Below, in pieces: positions 51,935 to 60,338 of a DNA stretch of 64,000 nucleotides (positions are counted from its first letter, which is position 1; each line of letters begins with the position of its first letter). The stretch is taken from contig JBLHVN010000001.1 in assembly GCA_047630275.1 (NCBI GenBank), forward strand, positions 1,426,001-1,490,000, read 5' to 3'. Made by a program: the position numbers and the translations under genes. The notes under the pieces were generated by a model, which searched no databases, was not told where the DNA came from, and saw nothing but the letters and a program-made list of their open reading frames with translations. Source of the DNA: GCA-2720865 sp047630275 (GTDB lineage Bacteria; Bdellovibrionota; Bacteriovoracia; Bacteriovoracales; Bacteriovoracaceae).

Positions 51935-52426
51935 TTAGTCTTTCTTTTGAGCGTTATGCTTTTTTCTTGCGTGGGCTATTCTTTTTTTCTTCTTAACCGC
52001 TTGTTTCTTGCGGGCGTGCTGGATTCTTTTCTTTGTTTTAACAGCTGACTTCTTTCTAGCATGCTTAATTCTTTGTTGTTTCTTTCTGGCGTTTTTGATT
52101 CTGTCTTTCTTTGCATGGCGGTCTTTTTTATTATGTTTTTTCTTGAAGATCTTTTTTGATGTCTTATTCTGGGCCTTATTGAGGCGCCTTTTTTCTGCCT
52201 TCGTTACCTTGCCGTCACTCTCGGCCCTCTTCTCCATTTTCTTAATCTTCTTTTGGTCATTCTTTAAGTTCTTTGCTTCTCGCTTGGTGAGCTCTCCTGA
52301 TCTTACCCCTTGCTTGATGCGCTTCTTTTGTAGGTCTTGTCTTTTATCGGCTAGGGAATCCTCCGCGTTTACAGAAAAGCTTAGAAATAGGCTTGCGGCC
52401 ATGATGAGAATTGTTGATAATTTCAT
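51935..52426 (-). CDS. Secreted Lys/Arg-rich repeat protein, 163 aa
   Basis: A signal peptide (MKLSTILIMAASLFLSFSVNA) precedes an extremely basic protein. The C-terminal third is tandem HARKK repeats at about 15-residue spacing (RIKHARKKSA, RIQHARKKQA, RIAHARKKHN). The middle (LTKREAKNLKNDQKKIKKM) is a heptad-like charged helix. It is transcribed away from the ECF sigma gene, with 132 nt between them, and may be a target of that sigma factor. No family was recognised. Confidence 0.7.
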   Translation of the reverse strand: MKLSTILIMAASLFLSFSVNAEDSLADKRQDLQKKRIKQGVRSGELTKREAKNLKNDQKKIKKMEKRAESDGKVTKAEKRRLNKAQNKTSKKIFKKKHNKKDRHAKKDRIKNARKKQQRIKHARKKSAVKTKKRIQHARKKQAVKKKKRIAHARKKHNAQKKD

Positions 52427-52558
52427 AATATTCCTTTTGTTTTGTGGTTGCTGTCATTTCTTCTGAGAGCTTTACGGCATGGGGGATTCAAAAGTTGCGT
52501 TAAATAAGTGACTTTTTAAAATATAATCATAAGGTATTGTTTTTAAAGGTAGATAAAC

Positions 52559-53173
52559 TTGTCGCGCAACTTTTTAGGTCTTTCACTCGTAATACTAGGA
52601 AAGCTTTCAGATGAAGAGCTTATGGGCCTTGTACGGGATAAGGATCATCAAAAGGCCTATGAATACCTTTATAAGAGGCATAGAAAGGCGGTCATGACCT
52701 ATATGGGGAACTTGATCTTTGATAAGTCTATTGTGGAGGAAGTAGCTCAGGAGGCTTTCTTTAAACTGTACCGGCACAGAAGCCAGTTTCAGGATAATAA
52801 GGCCTTAAAGCCTTGGCTTTGGACTATCGCTCGTAACTCGGCCTTAGATTATTTAAGGAAGAAGCGAGACATCCTTATAGAGGATATGACTAAGGAGGAT
52901 GATCAGCGGGATGCTATCTCTTTGATCGAGGATGAAACCGATAGTGCTGAGGAGCAGTTGATTAAGAATGCCGGGAGGGAGGAAGTCTTGGCCGTTTTAA
53001 ATAAGCTTCCCTTGGCGCAAAAGGAAATCCTAAGCTTAGCCAGTTTATCTGAGCTTAGCTATGAAGAAATTAGTGAGATGACAGGGAAGAGTTTAAGTTC
53101 CGTTAAGTCGGTCTTATTTAGAGCAAGAAAAAGATTTGTAGAAGAATATAAGAAACAATTAAAGGATGAGTAG
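52559..53173 (+). CDS. ECF-type RNA polymerase sigma factor, 204 aa
   Basis: Sigma region 2 is clear from LSDEELMGLVRDKDHQKAYE, VEEVAQEAFFKLYRH and KPWLWTIARNSALDYLR, and region 4 from LPLAQKEILSLASLSE with the helix-turn-helix ISEMTGKSLSSVKSVLFRARK. It would redirect RNA polymerase in response to an envelope signal. TTG 52559 is the start, with AAAGG nine bases upstream; a later start would cut region 2. Its stop overlaps the next GTG by one base, in the order sigma, anti-sigma, two secreted proteins. Confidence 0.88.
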   Translation: MSRNFLGLSLVILGKLSDEELMGLVRDKDHQKAYEYLYKRHRKAVMTYMGNLIFDKSIVEEVAQEAFFKLYRHRSQFQDNKALKPWLWTIARNSALDYLRKKRDILIEDMTKEDDQRDAISLIEDETDSAEEQLIKNAGREEVLAVLNKLPLAQKEILSLASLSELSYEEISEMTGKSLSSVKSVLFRARKRFVEEYKKQLKDE

Positions 53174-53520
53174 TGAAATCATTTCTTAACATTTTAAAGG
53201 AAAAGCTAGAGTCAAAGGATGAGTTTGGGAAAAGCTCTGAACAACGATTCTTAGGTAATTTTAAAGAGGAGTTCGGTGATAAGAATTCTCTTTTTAATAC
53301 TTTTCAAGTTAAGCATATGCTCGCCGCTTGTGTGCTTGTGTTGGCCATCGTTGGGGTCTATCAATTTCAAGGACAAGAGCTAGGATCAGACGCCCTTGCT
53401 AGTTTGGAGATTGTAGAGAATGAAACGATGCTTTCTAATATGGAGCTAATGGAAGAACTAGAGGAATTTGAAGATTTAACTGATGAGGACTGGGAAGTTC
53501 TTATAGGAGAGGCCTCTTGA
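53173..53520 (+). CDS. Putative membrane anti-sigma factor, 115 aa
   Basis: It starts at GTG overlapping the sigma stop. Residues 1-50 are a charged cytosolic helix, residues about 52-68 are one transmembrane segment (MLAACVLVLAIVGVYQF), and the C-terminus is strongly acidic (for example MELMEELEEFEDLTDEDW). Position directly after the ECF gene plus this topology fits a single-pass anti-sigma, although no zinc HxxxCxxC motif is visible. It overlaps the next gene by 4 nt. Confidence 0.65.
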   Translation: MKSFLNILKEKLESKDEFGKSSEQRFLGNFKEEFGDKNSLFNTFQVKHMLAACVLVLAIVGVYQFQGQELGSDALASLEIVENETMLSNMELMEELEEFEDLTDEDWEVLIGEAS

Positions 53521-53717
53521 AGTTAGCTTTATTGTTCTTATTCCTCAGCTTTAGCATTTGTTATGCAGAGGATTTAGGAGCAGAGGATAAGGAAATCCTA
53601 AAACAGCTTGAGTTTTTTTCTAACCTAGAGTTATTAGAAGATGACGTGGATTTAGAGGACTTAGATAAGATGGAAATAGAAAAGACAGTTCAAAATAAAA
53701 CGAAGGGACTTAAATGA
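53517..53717 (+). CDS. Small acidic secreted protein, 66 aa
   Basis: It starts at TTG within the previous stop (TTGA) and opens a signal peptide (MKLALLFLFLSFSICYA). The mature 50 residues are very acidic (LELLEDDVDLEDLDKMEIE). It is translationally coupled to the anti-sigma gene before and the basic protein after (ATGA). An acidic protein next to a basic one suggests a complex, which is inference. Confidence 0.65.
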   Translation: MKLALLFLFLSFSICYAEDLGAEDKEILKQLEFFSNLELLEDDVDLEDLDKMEIEKTVQNKTKGLK

Positions 53718-54205
53718 AAGGGTTAAAGATATTCATTAGTTTCATAATCCTTTTCTTGGCCCTTAGCACGCCTGGATTCTCTCAAGAATCTAGCGAGAAA
53801 AAATGGCAAGAGCTCTCTAAAGCTGAAAGGCAAAAGATTAGAAAGTTCTACCGAAAATGGAAGAAGCTTCCAAAAGAGAAAAAAGAGAGGCTGCAAAAGC
53901 GTTTCAAGAAGTTTAAATCACTATCCCCTGATAAAAAATCAAGAATTAGAAAGAATCATAAAAAGTTTAAGAATCTAAGCCCAGAGAAGAAAGAAAAACT
54001 ATTAAAGCGCTTTGAGAAATTTAAAGGACTCTCACCTGAAGAAAAGAAGAAGCGCTTTATGAAGATGAAAAAAAGAAGGTCAGAAAGGCGGCTTAAAAGA
54101 AGACAAGAGAGGTCGGGCATGTCAAAGATGGAAAGAAAGAAGGCCAGGCAAGAGAGGAGAAAGAAAAGGCGTCAGCGTATAAGAGACGGAGCTCCTCAAA
54201 ACTAG
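53714..54205 (+). CDS. Secreted basic protein with DUF3106-like repeats, 163 aa
   Basis: A signal peptide (residues 1-23) precedes repeats of about 22 residues of the type K-x-L-S-P-E-K-K-x-R-x-x-x-x-x-x-x-F-K (for example FKSLSPDKKSRI, FKNLSPEKKEKL, FKGLSPEEKKKR), as in DUF3106 proteins and related metal- or stress-responsive periplasmic helical proteins. The tail is a dense Arg/Lys stretch. It closes the ECF operon and probably senses or buffers the inducing stress. Confidence 0.75.
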   Translation: MKGLKIFISFIILFLALSTPGFSQESSEKKWQELSKAERQKIRKFYRKWKKLPKEKKERLQKRFKKFKSLSPDKKSRIRKNHKKFKNLSPEKKEKLLKRFEKFKGLSPEEKKKRFMKMKKRRSERRLKRRQERSGMSKMERKKARQERRKKRRQRIRDGAPQN

Positions 54206-54225
54206 TCAATTCAAAGGCTCTTGTT

Positions 54226-54238
54226 CATAATAAACATA
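54226..54238 (+). promoter_or_regulatory. -10-like box six bases before the ATG
   Basis: CATAAT is followed by six bases and then the ATG at 54238, without a Shine-Dalgarno sequence. The spacing equals that at 35874 and 57082 and suggests a leaderless transcript. Confidence 0.45.
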
Positions 54239-55002
54239 TGAAAATCTTAATTCTATTAGGGGCCTTGATCCTCTCAAGCTCCGCTTTTTCAAGCTATATC
54301 CCCTTTGTAAAATCAATTGAACAACGAGTGATCAATGATCCAAGGGGAGGAAGCTCTCAACGTTTTGAAGGCTGTGGTCCTGTAGCCGCGGCCATGCTCC
54401 TCAGCTATTGGCAGGGACAAAGAGACTTTGAAATTATGAGTGAAGATTCCTTTGACGAAAGAGTTCATCCTACAGCGACAATATCTGATTTTTATAAGGC
54501 CTCATGGACTCAAAAAGCTCCAGCAAAGGCCAAAGCCCCTGATGGAAAACGCTATAATCAAAGCTTTACTCTACCTAGTCATATGGTCAGAGGTTTGAAA
54601 AAATTCGTTAAGAAATCAAACCTAAAAGATTCAAGAAAATTAGTGGTGAGACGGCTCAAGGCAAAGGAGAGCTCAAAAAGGAAGTTGTCAGTTTTAAAAG
54701 AGCTTCTTAAAAAGAAAGTTCCCCTCATCTCCTTGATTCATAATATTCCAGCTTGCCTTAACTCTAAAGATAATAAATCTGGTGGTTGGCACTATGTGGT
54801 TTTAGTAGGGATGAATGAAAAAAAGAAAACTGTTGATCTTCTCTCTGGCTGGAAAGAGCTAGATGCTTCAACTTCAACAGGACCAGAAGTTCACCAACGA
54901 AGAAATCATCCTGACTCTGATAAAGGACATGTCCGTTGTGATCAGAGTGAATTGATAAAGGCCAATCCCGCTTTTTATTGGATTGAAGAAAATGATCTAT
55001 AG
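54238..55002 (+). CDS. Secreted C39-like peptidase, 254 aa
   Basis: A signal peptide (residues 1-18) is followed by a C39_2-type papain-like domain: catalytic Cys46 in FEGCGPVAAAMLLSYW, and His in GGWHYVVLVG followed by VDLLSGW. Such domains cleave peptides or bacteriocin-like precursors; here the secreted form may be a general protease. Its last 11 nt overlap the next gene, which belongs to a Tat-dependent oxidoreductase pair. A -10-like box sits six bases before the ATG. Confidence 0.82.
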   Translation: MKILILLGALILSSSAFSSYIPFVKSIEQRVINDPRGGSSQRFEGCGPVAAAMLLSYWQGQRDFEIMSEDSFDERVHPTATISDFYKASWTQKAPAKAKAPDGKRYNQSFTLPSHMVRGLKKFVKKSNLKDSRKLVVRRLKAKESSKRKLSVLKELLKKKVPLISLIHNIPACLNSKDNKSGGWHYVVLVGMNEKKKTVDLLSGWKELDASTSTGPEVHQRRNHPDSDKGHVRCDQSELIKANPAFYWIEENDL

Positions 55003-55507
55003 AAGAACCTTTTTCAAACTTGGTTTTAGCGCCGCTTTTATCTTAGGAGGAGCATATTCTATAAGTAAGTCACTAGAGTTTGAGTCTATGAGCGGTTTTA
55101 AGTTCTTAGATAAGAGCGACGCTGCTACGCTAAACGCTTTTATCCCGGTTATCCTAGAGGGGACTGAATTAAAGAAAAAAGAGATTCCTGAGGTCATTCA
55201 AAATATTGAAGAGGCGATTTCTGGGCTTAGTCCTTCAGTCCAAGGAGAAATAGGGGAGTTGCTTCTTTTATTTAAGTGGCGTCCCCTTAGATGGAGCACT
55301 GGTAGAAACTCACCTTGGAGTGAAGCGAGCTTTGAAGAGATTGATTCTCTACTTGTTAGCTGGGCCAATCATAACTTAGAACTTTACCGATCAGCTTATA
55401 GCGCTCTTTGTGAATTAGTGAACGCTAGTTATTATTCTATGGAGAGGTCATGGCCCACTATTGGCTACCCTGGACCGCCAGAACTTGATAGGGAGGAGTC
55501 CTTATGA
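54992..55507 (+). CDS. Tat-signal small subunit for a GMC oxidoreductase, 171 aa
   Basis: ATG 54992 opens a twin-arginine signal (MIYRRTFFKLGFSAAFILGG, with RRTFFK). The mature part has TAATLNAFIPVIL-like and FKWRPLRWSTG segments and ends in GYPGPPELD. This resembles the gluconate-2-dehydrogenase subunit-3-type proteins that carry GMC partners through Tat. The next gene is a GMC oxidoreductase without a signal peptide, consistent with hitchhiker export. Coupling is by ATGA. Confidence 0.75.
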   Translation: MIYRRTFFKLGFSAAFILGGAYSISKSLEFESMSGFKFLDKSDAATLNAFIPVILEGTELKKKEIPEVIQNIEEAISGLSPSVQGEIGELLLLFKWRPLRWSTGRNSPWSEASFEEIDSLLVSWANHNLELYRSAYSALCELVNASYYSMERSWPTIGYPGPPELDREESL

Positions 55508-57063
55508 GTTTTAAAGATCCTTTTTTAAAAGAGAATTTTAAAATCTGGGATGGAGCCTCTTTAAAGAAAGGCTTTGTTGATCATTATGATGTTGTGATTA
55601 TTGGAAGTGGTGCTGGGGGTGCCATGGCGGCTAAGGTCTTAAGCGAGAAAGGGCAATCAGTTCTTCTCGTTGAAGAAGGTCCTTTAATGTTAACTCATGA
55701 ATTTGATATGAAAGAGTCAACGGCCTATCCATCGCTCTACCAAGAGTCAGCAGCAAGGCTCACTAAAGATAAAGGCATAAAGATCCTCCAAGGAAGAAAT
55801 GTTGGAGGTGGAACCACCATCAACTGGACCAGTTCTTTTCGAACCCCCGAGCGCACCTTAAATTGGTGGCGTGAGGCCTATGGAGTTAAGGGAATTGAAC
55901 CTGAGTTGATGAAGCCCTTTTTTGAGGTTGTGGAAAAGAAGCTTGGTATCAAAGAATGGGAAGTCCCCCCTAACGAAAATAATGAGGTCCTTTCAAGAGG
56001 TCTAAGAAACTTAGGTCTCTCGCAGGGGATGATAAAACGAAATGTAAAAGACTGTCATAACTTAGGTTACTGCGGAACGGGTTGCCCGGTTGGGGCTAAG
56101 CAATCAACCTTAGTCACTCTGATCCCTGAGGCCCTTCGTGCTGGAGCTACTCTAGCCCCTTCCTTTTATTGTGAAAGAATTGTCTTTGAAAAAGAAATGG
56201 CAAAGGAAGTTCATTTAACTCCAAAGAAAAACCCCCAATTAAGATTTAAGATAAAGGCTAAAAGGATTATCTTGGCAGCCGGCGCTATTGGAACTCCATC
56301 AGTTCTGATGAGAAGTGACGCTGTTGATCCTTCTTCACTTTTAGGGAAGAGAACAACTATTCATCCTGTTTGTTTAAGTGGCGCCTTGATGAACGAAGAC
56401 GTTGAAGCCTGGCAAGGAGCTCCTCAAACTATCTATAGTGATCATTTCTTAGATTCAAGACCTCTTAGTGAAAAAATGGGATTCAAATTAGAAGTAGGCC
56501 CTATCCACCCCGTAATCCTAGCAACCGTTATTGAAAAGCATGGTGAAAAGCATCAGGCCATCATGAAGCAATACCCAAAGTTTCAGGCGGTCTTGGCCCT
56601 ACTGCGGGATGGTTTTCATGAGCAATCTGTTGGAGGGGAGGTTTATCTAAAAGAGGATGGAAGTCCTGGTCTTGATTACAAGATGACTCCTTATCTATGG
56701 AAAGGTGTACAGGACGCTTGGCTAGCCAGCGCTGAAATTCAATTTGCAGCGGGCGCCAAAAAGGTATGGCCTATTCATAGAGAAGCGCCCTTTTACTCTT
56801 CTTGGAAGGAGGCTAAAAGCGGCATCTTAAATCTTCCTTTAGAGATCCTTAAGGCAAAGCTTGTTAGCGCACATGTTATGGGCGGCGCACCTATGGGAGA
56901 AGACCCCAAAAATTCAGTGGTCAATTCCTATGGACAGCATCATCAAATAGAAAACCTCTACATTATGGATGGCTCTATCTTTCCTACCAGTGTGGCCACA
57001 AACCCCATGGAGAGCATCCTGGCCTTTAGCCTGCGAAACTCCATGGCCATGAAAGCCCTTTAG
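55504..57063 (+). CDS. GMC-family FAD oxidoreductase, 519 aa
   Basis: The FAD dinucleotide fold is VVIIGSGAGGAMAAKVL with VLLVEEGP. GRNVGGGTTINWTSSF is the GMC signature, and the C-terminal MGGAPMGEDPKNSVV and YIMDGSIFPTSVATNPM match the second signature with the active-site region. It oxidises an alcohol and passes electrons to an acceptor; the substrate (sugar, sterol or other alcohol) is unknown. It lacks a signal peptide and is coupled to the Tat subunit by ATGA. Confidence 0.88.
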   Translation: MSFKDPFLKENFKIWDGASLKKGFVDHYDVVIIGSGAGGAMAAKVLSEKGQSVLLVEEGPLMLTHEFDMKESTAYPSLYQESAARLTKDKGIKILQGRNVGGGTTINWTSSFRTPERTLNWWREAYGVKGIEPELMKPFFEVVEKKLGIKEWEVPPNENNEVLSRGLRNLGLSQGMIKRNVKDCHNLGYCGTGCPVGAKQSTLVTLIPEALRAGATLAPSFYCERIVFEKEMAKEVHLTPKKNPQLRFKIKAKRIILAAGAIGTPSVLMRSDAVDPSSLLGKRTTIHPVCLSGALMNEDVEAWQGAPQTIYSDHFLDSRPLSEKMGFKLEVGPIHPVILATVIEKHGEKHQAIMKQYPKFQAVLALLRDGFHEQSVGGEVYLKEDGSPGLDYKMTPYLWKGVQDAWLASAEIQFAAGAKKVWPIHREAPFYSSWKEAKSGILNLPLEILKAKLVSAHVMGGAPMGEDPKNSVVNSYGQHHQIENLYIMDGSIFPTSVATNPMESILAFSLRNSMAMKAL

Positions 57064-57093
57064 TTTGCCTTAAAGTTTTGCTATATTCCTCCC

Positions 57094-57528
57094 ATGGAAA
57101 TCTTAAATCGAGTAGAAGAACTAAAGACTGAATTTGCTAGCTTTTCAAGTTGGGAAGACAGATACGCCCATATTATCAAAATGGGTAAGAGCTTAAATGC
57201 TCTTCCTGAGGAGTACCGCACTGAAGATAATAAGGTCCGTGGCTGCCAAAGCCAGGTGTGGCTTTTTCCTGAACTCATAGAAGGAAAGATTATCTATCAC
57301 GCTGATAGTGATGCCTCGATCGTCAAGGGAATCATTGCTTTATTAGTTAAGGTTTATTCCAACTCAACACCTGAAGAGGTCTTGGCCGTGAAGCCTGATT
57401 TCTTAGACGATATAGGTCTTCGTCAGCATCTTTCTATGAGCCGGGCCAATGGGTTAAGTTCAATGTTAAAACAAATATCAATGTACGCCCTAGGCCTACA
57501 AGCAAAGATAAAGATGGGGTTAGCATGA
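57094..57528 (+). CDS. sufE: SufE-family sulfur acceptor, 144 aa
   Basis: The fold and motifs match SufE: GKSLNALPEEYRTEDNKVRG followed by Cys51 in RGCQSQVW, the position used by Escherichia coli SufE to accept persulfide sulfur. It would take sulfur from a SufS/CsdA cysteine desulfurase for Fe-S cluster assembly. No desulfurase is nearby. A TATATT box lies six bases before the ATG with no Shine-Dalgarno sequence, and ATGA couples it to the methyltransferase. Confidence 0.9.
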   Translation: MEILNRVEELKTEFASFSSWEDRYAHIIKMGKSLNALPEEYRTEDNKVRGCQSQVWLFPELIEGKIIYHADSDASIVKGIIALLVKVYSNSTPEEVLAVKPDFLDDIGLRQHLSMSRANGLSSMLKQISMYALGLQAKIKMGLA

Positions 57529-58343
57529 GCGAAGGACAATTTCCTTACTTACACGGATTCTCACCGATTGAGCAGGCCCGTTTAAAGCGGCAGGCAGAGT
57601 TTCTAGAGCAAACCATTTATGAGGACGTAGATTTCTCTCGTTGTAAGAATATAATCGAAGTAGGCTGCGGCGTGGGCGCACAGTCAGAGATTCTTTTAAG
57701 AAGGCATCCTAAAGTAAAGCTAACAGGAGTTGATCTAAGTGAGGCTCAGTTAGAAGCGGCCATGAAAACTCTTAGTCACCTAAGTTATGCTAAAGGGCGC
57801 TTTGAACTATCTCAAGGAAACGCTGAAGACTTAGAGTTTGACTCTGATGAATTTGATGGCGCCTTTCTTTGTTGGATCTTAGAACACGTCCCAAGCCCTG
57901 AGACGGTGCTCTCTGAAGTAAGGAGAGTCCTAAGACCTGGGGGCCATGTTATGGTCACAGAGGTGATGAATTCAAGTTTCTTCTTAGAGCCTTATAGCCC
58001 AAATGTATGGAAGTACTGGATGGCCTTTAATGATCATCAATATGAAATCGGAGGAGATCCTTTTATCGGCGCTAAGCTTGGTAATATGCTTCTCTCTGTT
58101 GGCTTTAAAGATATCCAAACAAACCTAAAGGTTCTTCACTATGATAATAGGGCCCCTGACCGTAGAAAAGAGATGATAGACTTTTGGTCAGAGCTACTCT
58201 TAAGTGGAGCTGATGAATTAGTAGAAGCATCGAAGGTTGATAAAGAATTAGTGGATGAAGTGAGAAAAGAGTTAAAAGCTGTTAGCCGAGATCCTAATGC
58301 TGTCTTTCATTATACGGCCATGCAGGCCCGGGCCCGAGTATAA
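57525..58343 (+). CDS. Class I SAM-dependent methyltransferase, 272 aa
   Basis: The SAM-binding motif I is IIEVGCGVGAQSEIL, followed by GVDLSEAQLEAA (motif II acidic residue), GNAEDLEFD, and FDGAFLCWILEHVPSPETVL, with LRPGGHVMVTEV as motif post-III. It belongs to the Methyltransf_11/25 group; the substrate is not predictable. It is coupled to sufE by ATGA and ends at a bidirectional terminator. Confidence 0.88.
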   Translation: MSEGQFPYLHGFSPIEQARLKRQAEFLEQTIYEDVDFSRCKNIIEVGCGVGAQSEILLRRHPKVKLTGVDLSEAQLEAAMKTLSHLSYAKGRFELSQGNAEDLEFDSDEFDGAFLCWILEHVPSPETVLSEVRRVLRPGGHVMVTEVMNSSFFLEPYSPNVWKYWMAFNDHQYEIGGDPFIGAKLGNMLLSVGFKDIQTNLKVLHYDNRAPDRRKEMIDFWSELLLSGADELVEASKVDKELVDEVRKELKAVSRDPNAVFHYTAMQARARV

Positions 58344-58344
58344 A

Positions 58345-58374
58345 AAAGGCCTTCAAAGTGAAGGCCTTTATTCA
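58345..58374. terminator. Bidirectional terminator between the methyltransferase and lipoprotein genes
   Basis: AAAGGCCTTC and GAAGGCCTTT form an exact 10-bp stem with a 5-nt loop, with A-rich sequence on the left and TTTATTCATTT on the right. It serves the plus-strand gene and the convergent minus-strand gene. Confidence 0.8.
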
Positions 58375-58392
58375 TTTAAATTTAAAAAGATC

Positions 58393-59043
58393 TTAGTTGA
58401 TATAAGTCCCAAACTTTCTAGCTTGTTTCTTAAGACGCTTTCTTGTTGTTGCGTCCATCTCTAGAAGAAGAAGAACACCAGCATTTTCGCCGTCATTATC
58501 TTTTCCAACAAGAGAGATATTCCCTGATTTTTTATCACCGATATAGAATCTAAAAGTAGCAATCGCTCCATCAATATCAAGATTGAATGGATAGAAGATA
58601 CCAAAGACTTCTTTACCAAGGTAGATTGTCATATTGTTCCACTTTTTAATTGTGAAAGCTAAAGCAGGAAGTGATCCACCACTAACACCAGGAAGAGCAC
58701 GTCCGCCAGGAAGAGTTTGAGGATCAAGGGTATCTGCTAGATCACCAAGAAGATCAGAGATAGAAACACTAACGGCCATTAAAGTTCCGTTTGAATTTAG
58801 ATCTGGTCCAACTTCAACATAACTATTTTCAAACTTTGGTAGAACATACCTAAGACCACCATCGATTTGAATATTCTCAAATACAGTAGTGATTAAGATT
58901 TGATCTTGAATTAAGGCGATATTTGGTCCATCGATACCTTCGATCTTCAAATTGTCTCGCTGATTGTCTCCGCACGAAGCAGAGAAAAAGATAAGGCCAG
59001 CTGCGGCCAGGTAACTAATACGTCTCACGATTGAAAAGTTCAT
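58393..59043 (-). CDS. Lipoprotein of unknown function, 216 aa
   Basis: Signal sequence with lipobox SASC (Cys24). The mature protein is beta-rich with alternating hydrophobic strands (LDIDGAIATFRFYIG) and a glycine/proline-rich loop in the middle. The tail is basic (TRKRLKKQARKFG). No family was recognised. AGGAGG lies before the ATG. Confidence 0.65.
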   Translation of the reverse strand: MNFSIVRRISYLAAAGLIFFSASCGDNQRDNLKIEGIDGPNIALIQDQILITTVFENIQIDGGLRYVLPKFENSYVEVGPDLNSNGTLMAVSVSISDLLGDLADTLDPQTLPGGRALPGVSGGSLPALAFTIKKWNNMTIYLGKEVFGIFYPFNLDIDGAIATFRFYIGDKKSGNISLVGKDNDGENAGVLLLLEMDATTRKRLKKQARKFGTYIN

Positions 59044-59160
59044 AAATCCTCCATAATTTATTAGCGCTTATTAACCTAATCTAAGGGGTATAGGCCTTTG
59101 GCACAAGGAGGAAACTTATACAGTAACAATTTTGTTGATTATAACTTTGGTTTCAATTTT

Positions 59161-59185
59161 TTGGCGGAGTAAAACGCTCCGCCAA
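59161..59185. terminator. Hairpin near the 3' end of the trypsin-like protease gene
   Basis: TTGGCGGAG and CTCCGCCAA form an exact 9-bp stem with a 7-nt loop, 7 nt past the protease stop. A-residues rather than T follow on the minus strand, so termination would be inefficient. Confidence 0.45.
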
Positions 59186-59191
59186 TATTTC

Positions 59192-60232
59192 TTACTTTTC
59201 TAGGCTTTTAAGATATTTGTTTTGAATGTCCTTTATAAAAGGGACTTTGGTGATTCTAAAGACTGATTCTTCAGAAACCCAACGTGAATCAGAAAGGCGG
59301 TTTGATTCATTACAAAACATATCGATGTTCCGAACATAATCATCTCCACCTTGAACAAGCACACCTTCAACAAGTTTTGTTTTTCTATTAAAGACGGGGC
59401 TTCCTGAATTACCTGAGTAAGTATCAAGATTGGCATTGAAATAATATCTTCTCTTAAAGAGTGAAGAGATAGGTCTCTTAATTTCAGTCTTATTTAATCT
59501 TTGAATCTTTCCATTATCAGTAATCTTCATTGGGAGTCCAGAAGGATGCCCAATAACAACGAGCTTAGTTCCAACTCTTGCTTTTTTCTTTCTTCTAAAC
59601 TTTAGAGGTGTGCGCCCAGTTGCTGGACGGTCTAGTTGAATGACTGCGTAGTCTTTCAATTTAAAACGAGATTCTTTAAGAACTCTTTCGTGAATCTTTT
59701 TACAGCTATAGACATTCTCTTTTTTAATCTTGGTAGTGCCTTTTTTAAATTCAAAGACCCACTTAAAGTTTTCACAATCCGATTGATCTTCGATGCAGTG
59801 ACCAGCGGTGACAAGAGTGTCTGGTGCGATTAAGAAGCCACTACAAATAGGAAGGGTGTATTGTTTTGCAAAAGGCTCTTCCTCACAAAGTTCAAATTTA
59901 TCTTCTGAGGTTCTCTTAACAAAGTTCATAAGAGTGGGGTCCCCAATATCATCACTTAGGTGGCGGCTCTTCACCATACCAGCAACACTCTTGGCGAGTT
60001 CTCGAAAGCTTTTATTTGGGTAATCATCCACTTCATAACGGTCATCATCACCGTAGATGATATCTGTTCCTATATTATGAAAACTTGGGGTTATCATAGG
60101 ATTATTAAGACCCTTCATAGATTGAATCCCAGCTTGTATTCCCATCATAGAGGGTGCAAAGCTGAGCTTAGCCTCAGTCTTAAGTCCGTAACCCATCGAT
60201 AGAATCGCTATTGTTGCCAATATTTTTTTCAT
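59192..60232 (-). CDS. Secreted trypsin-like serine protease, 346 aa
   Basis: A signal peptide (residues 1-19) is followed by a roughly 90-residue pro-region and an S1-family domain. The triad is visible: His145 in LVTAGHCIED, Asp in KDYAVIQLDRP, and Ser in YSGNSGSPVFN. Cysteines around the His motif probably form the usual disulfides. As an exported protease it may act on prey or self-envelope proteins; there is no transmembrane anchor or PDZ domain. Confidence 0.9.
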   Translation of the reverse strand: MKKILATIAILSMGYGLKTEAKLSFAPSMMGIQAGIQSMKGLNNPMITPSFHNIGTDIIYGDDDRYEVDDYPNKSFRELAKSVAGMVKSRHLSDDIGDPTLMNFVKRTSEDKFELCEEEPFAKQYTLPICSGFLIAPDTLVTAGHCIEDQSDCENFKWVFEFKKGTTKIKKENVYSCKKIHERVLKESRFKLKDYAVIQLDRPATGRTPLKFRRKKKARVGTKLVVIGHPSGLPMKITDNGKIQRLNKTEIKRPISSLFKRRYYFNANLDTYSGNSGSPVFNRKTKLVEGVLVQGGDDYVRNIDMFCNESNRLSDSRWVSEESVFRITKVPFIKDIQNKYLKSLEK

Positions 60233-60338
60233 AATTTCCTCGTGTTTCGAGGGCTAAAATATCAAGAATAGGGGGTGATTGCAACGCGATGTGTAAAAAC
60301 TGCTTAATTAACTCTGGATTGGGTTATTTTGGGGTTTC

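Noticed and set aside
52008..52466. 152-residue Phe/Leu-rich open frame on the plus strand
   Set aside because: It is the antisense of the Lys/Arg-rich secreted protein; Lys codons read backwards give Phe and Leu, which mimics membrane helices.
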